Source: Lacimicrobium alkaliphilum (GTDB taxonomy: Bacteria > Pseudomonadota > Gammaproteobacteria > Enterobacterales > Alteromonadaceae). Taken from it: a stretch of DNA of 64,000 nt. Positions within the stretch are counted from its first letter, which is position 1. The number at the start of each line of letters is the position of its first letter. Shown piece by piece: positions 62,638-64,000 of this stretch. Location: assembly GCF_002591895.1 (NCBI RefSeq), contig NZ_NISX01000010.1:104945-168944 (forward strand), given 5' to 3'. The notes under the pieces were generated by a model. That model saw only the letters and a list, made by a program, of their open reading frames with translations, did not search any database and had not been told where the DNA came from. The translations under genes and the position numbers were made by a program.

Positions 62638-63171
62638 ATGAAAGCAAACACCGATAGCTGGGGAGCGTCCCTTATTATTGTTCATTGGCTCAGTGCACTT
62701 GCCGTATTTGGTTTATTTGCTCTGGGTTGGTGGATGGTGGATCTTACTTATTACAGTGACTGGTACAGAACTGCCCCTCATACTCATAAAAGCGTCGGTA
62801 TTTTACTGGCCCTGCTTACCCTGTTCAGATTGTTTTGGCGCGCAACCCATAAGCGTCCAGCTCCCCTTGGCAACAAAGTTGAGCGGAGGACATCCGGGCT
62901 GGCCCATAAATTGATCTATATGCTGCTCATATTGCTATTTACCAGTGGTTACCTGATATCCACTGCTGATGGCCGCGGAATTGAAGTATTCGACTGGTTT
63001 ACCGTGCCCGGTTTTGGGTCTGTTATTGAAAACCAGGAAGATTTGGCGGGTGATATTCACGAATGGCTGGCGTATACCTTAATTGCTCTGGCAGTGTTAC
63101 ATGCTCTTGCCGCCTTAAAACACCATCTTATCAATAAAGATAAGACCCTGACTCGAATGATTAAATTCTAA
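62638..63171 (+). CDS. Cytochrome b561 family protein
   Basis: 177 residues, four transmembrane helices. Heme-ligand histidines in LIIVHWLSA, THKSVG, LAHKLIYM and LHALAALKHH. Cytochrome b561 of this type is commonly encoded next to YceI, as here (ten bases apart), and has been suggested to work with it in quinone or redox handling. Only distantly like the b561 at 13598. Confidence 0.9.
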   Translation: MKANTDSWGASLIIVHWLSALAVFGLFALGWWMVDLTYYSDWYRTAPHTHKSVGILLALLTLFRLFWRATHKRPAPLGNKVERRTSGLAHKLIYMLLILLFTSGYLISTADGRGIEVFDWFTVPGFGSVIENQEDLAGDIHEWLAYTLIALAVLHALAALKHHLINKDKTLTRMIKF

Positions 63172-63196
63172 ACCTGAATCAATGGAGATAAACAAA

Positions 63197-63769
63197 ATGA
63201 AAAAGACAATGCTAACTCTGGCCGCAATGGCTTTTACCAGTACCCCGGCTTTAGCCGCTGATTACATTATTGATAATAAAGGCGCTCATGCCTCGATTAA
63301 CTTTAAAATTCAGCATTTGGGCTATTCCTGGTTAACCGGCCGTTTTAATAACTTTGATGGTGAGTTCAGCTATGATGCAGATGAACCTCTGAAATCCACT
63401 ATCACAGTAAATATTGATCCTGCCAGCATCGACTCGAACCACGCTGAGCGTGATAAGCATTTGCGCAGTGATGACTTTTTGCATGTTGATAAATTCAAAA
63501 CGGCGAAATTTGTCAGCACAAAAATTTCCGATCCAAAAGATGGCGGTGGCTTTGATTTGCACGGTAACCTGACACTTCATGGCGTGACAAAGCCTGTCAT
63601 TATCGATGTAGACAAAGTCGGTGAAGGCAAAGATCCATGGGGCGGTTATCGTGTCGGTTTTGCCGGCGACACAAAGATAGCACTTAAAGATTTCGGCATC
63701 GATTACGACCTTGGACCGGCCTCAACTCATGTTGAACTTGAACTGCATATTGAAGGCGTGCGTCAATAG
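63197..63769 (+). CDS. YceI family periplasmic protein
   Basis: 190 residues. Signal peptide ending PALA, then a YceI lipocalin-like beta barrel: YIIDNKGAHASINFKIQHLGYSWL split by the fold into strands, DPASIDSNHAERDKHLRSDDFL, and LTLHGVTKPV. The family binds isoprenoid quinones or similar lipids. ATG 63197 has GGAG nine bases upstream and begins the signal peptide, so the ATG at 63182 is rejected. Cotranscribed with the b561 gene. Confidence 0.94.
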   Translation: MKKTMLTLAAMAFTSTPALAADYIIDNKGAHASINFKIQHLGYSWLTGRFNNFDGEFSYDADEPLKSTITVNIDPASIDSNHAERDKHLRSDDFLHVDKFKTAKFVSTKISDPKDGGGFDLHGNLTLHGVTKPVIIDVDKVGEGKDPWGGYRVGFAGDTKIALKDFGIDYDLGPASTHVELELHIEGVRQ

Positions 63770-63783
63770 CCCATAATAATATT

Positions 63784-63970
63784 CATCACAGAGGTTATAA
63801 GAGTTCTGATTCTCTGCGCCTAGGCGAGATCCCTAAAGTCAACAGCAGTTTTCTTCGTGCGCTTCGTGGTCCAAAAACATTCAACCACGAAGGACGCGAA
63901 GAGCACGAAGACGGCAACGGAGTGACTCTTTAAAACCTCTGTCCTATTCGTGTCTCTGCGGTTAAATGCT
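63784..63970. repeat. Nested inverted repeat of CACAGAG and CACGAAG type
   Basis: Outer arms CACAGAGGTTATAAGAG and, at the far end, CCTCTG…GTGTCTCTGCGG are related inverted sequences. Inside, CTTCGTGCGCTTCGTGGT (63853-63870) pairs with ACCACGAAGGACGCGAAG plus AGCACGAAG (63884-63910). No gene is seen from 63770 to the window end. Confidence 0.7.
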
Positions 63971-64000
63971 TTTTGACACCGGTTAATCGCCAGAAGTGAT

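Noticed and set aside
1..64000. CRISPR arrays, rRNA or tRNA genes, integrases, transposases, toxin-antitoxin pairs
   Set aside because: No regularly spaced direct repeats, RNA gene motifs or matching proteins were seen anywhere in the window.

Overview
The window comes from the chromosome of a marine-type gammaproteobacterium, most likely in the Alteromonadales (Alteromonas/Aestuariibacter/Bowmanella-like). The evidence is gene content and order: ybeD-lipB-lipA, pnp-nlpI, aspS-nudB-yebC-ruvCAB, pheA with a leader, sodB, fadR near dsbB, and a complete hisGDCBHAFI operon. Proteins resemble E. coli and Alteromonas homologues as far as I can recall; no database was searched. There is no phage, integrase, transposase, CRISPR array, rRNA or tRNA that I can see. 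The accessory flavour comes from small non-coding repeats (two terminal-inverted-repeat, MITE-like elements and several CACAGAG-type intergenic repeats) and from gene remnants.

Layout. 1-4.1 kb: 3' end of asnB, an FMN-dependent glutamate synthase-like protein, and the lipoate operon. 4.2-8.6 kb: a secreted repeat-domain protein and a serine hydrolase joined by a -1 slippery heptamer, then a LytS/LytTR two-component pair and an AraC-type regulator. 8.7-18.3 kb: a collagen-stalked lipoprotein, an acyltransferase, a SprT-like protein, a chemoreceptor, a cytochrome b561, a glycosyltransferase whose stop codon lies in a MITE, an M64-like metalloprotease candidate and nlpI. 18.4-26.9 kb: pnp without rpsO, then the aspS-nudB-yebC-ruvC-ruvA-ruvB-mmcQ set, with repeats inserted between genes. 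27-34 kb: hydrolase/binding-protein pair, diguanylate cyclase, a 57-codon PAS-like mini-gene, an FNR box, an MFS transporter, an overlapping EAL/TerB pair and a flavoprotein. 35-39.7 kb: a Fur-boxed FbpABC iron transporter with an S1/P1 nuclease at its end. 39.7-46 kb: GNAT, YciH, second MITE, tandem-receiver protein, penicillin acylase, pheL-pheA and grxD. 46-54.3 kb: sodB, fadR, dsbB and a six-gene Mrp antiporter operon. 54.6-62.4 kb: a small charged protein, then hisL and the his operon. 62.6-64 kb: cytochrome b561, YceI and another repeat.

Two amino-acid operons (phe, his) carry readable transcription attenuators with leader peptides too short for ordinary gene calling. The his leader shows a full A-F set of alternative stems. 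The observation I consider most worth testing is the A AAA AAG heptamer at 4883-4889. A -1 shift there fuses an exported two-repeat domain exactly in frame to a serine hydrolase that otherwise lacks a signal peptide.
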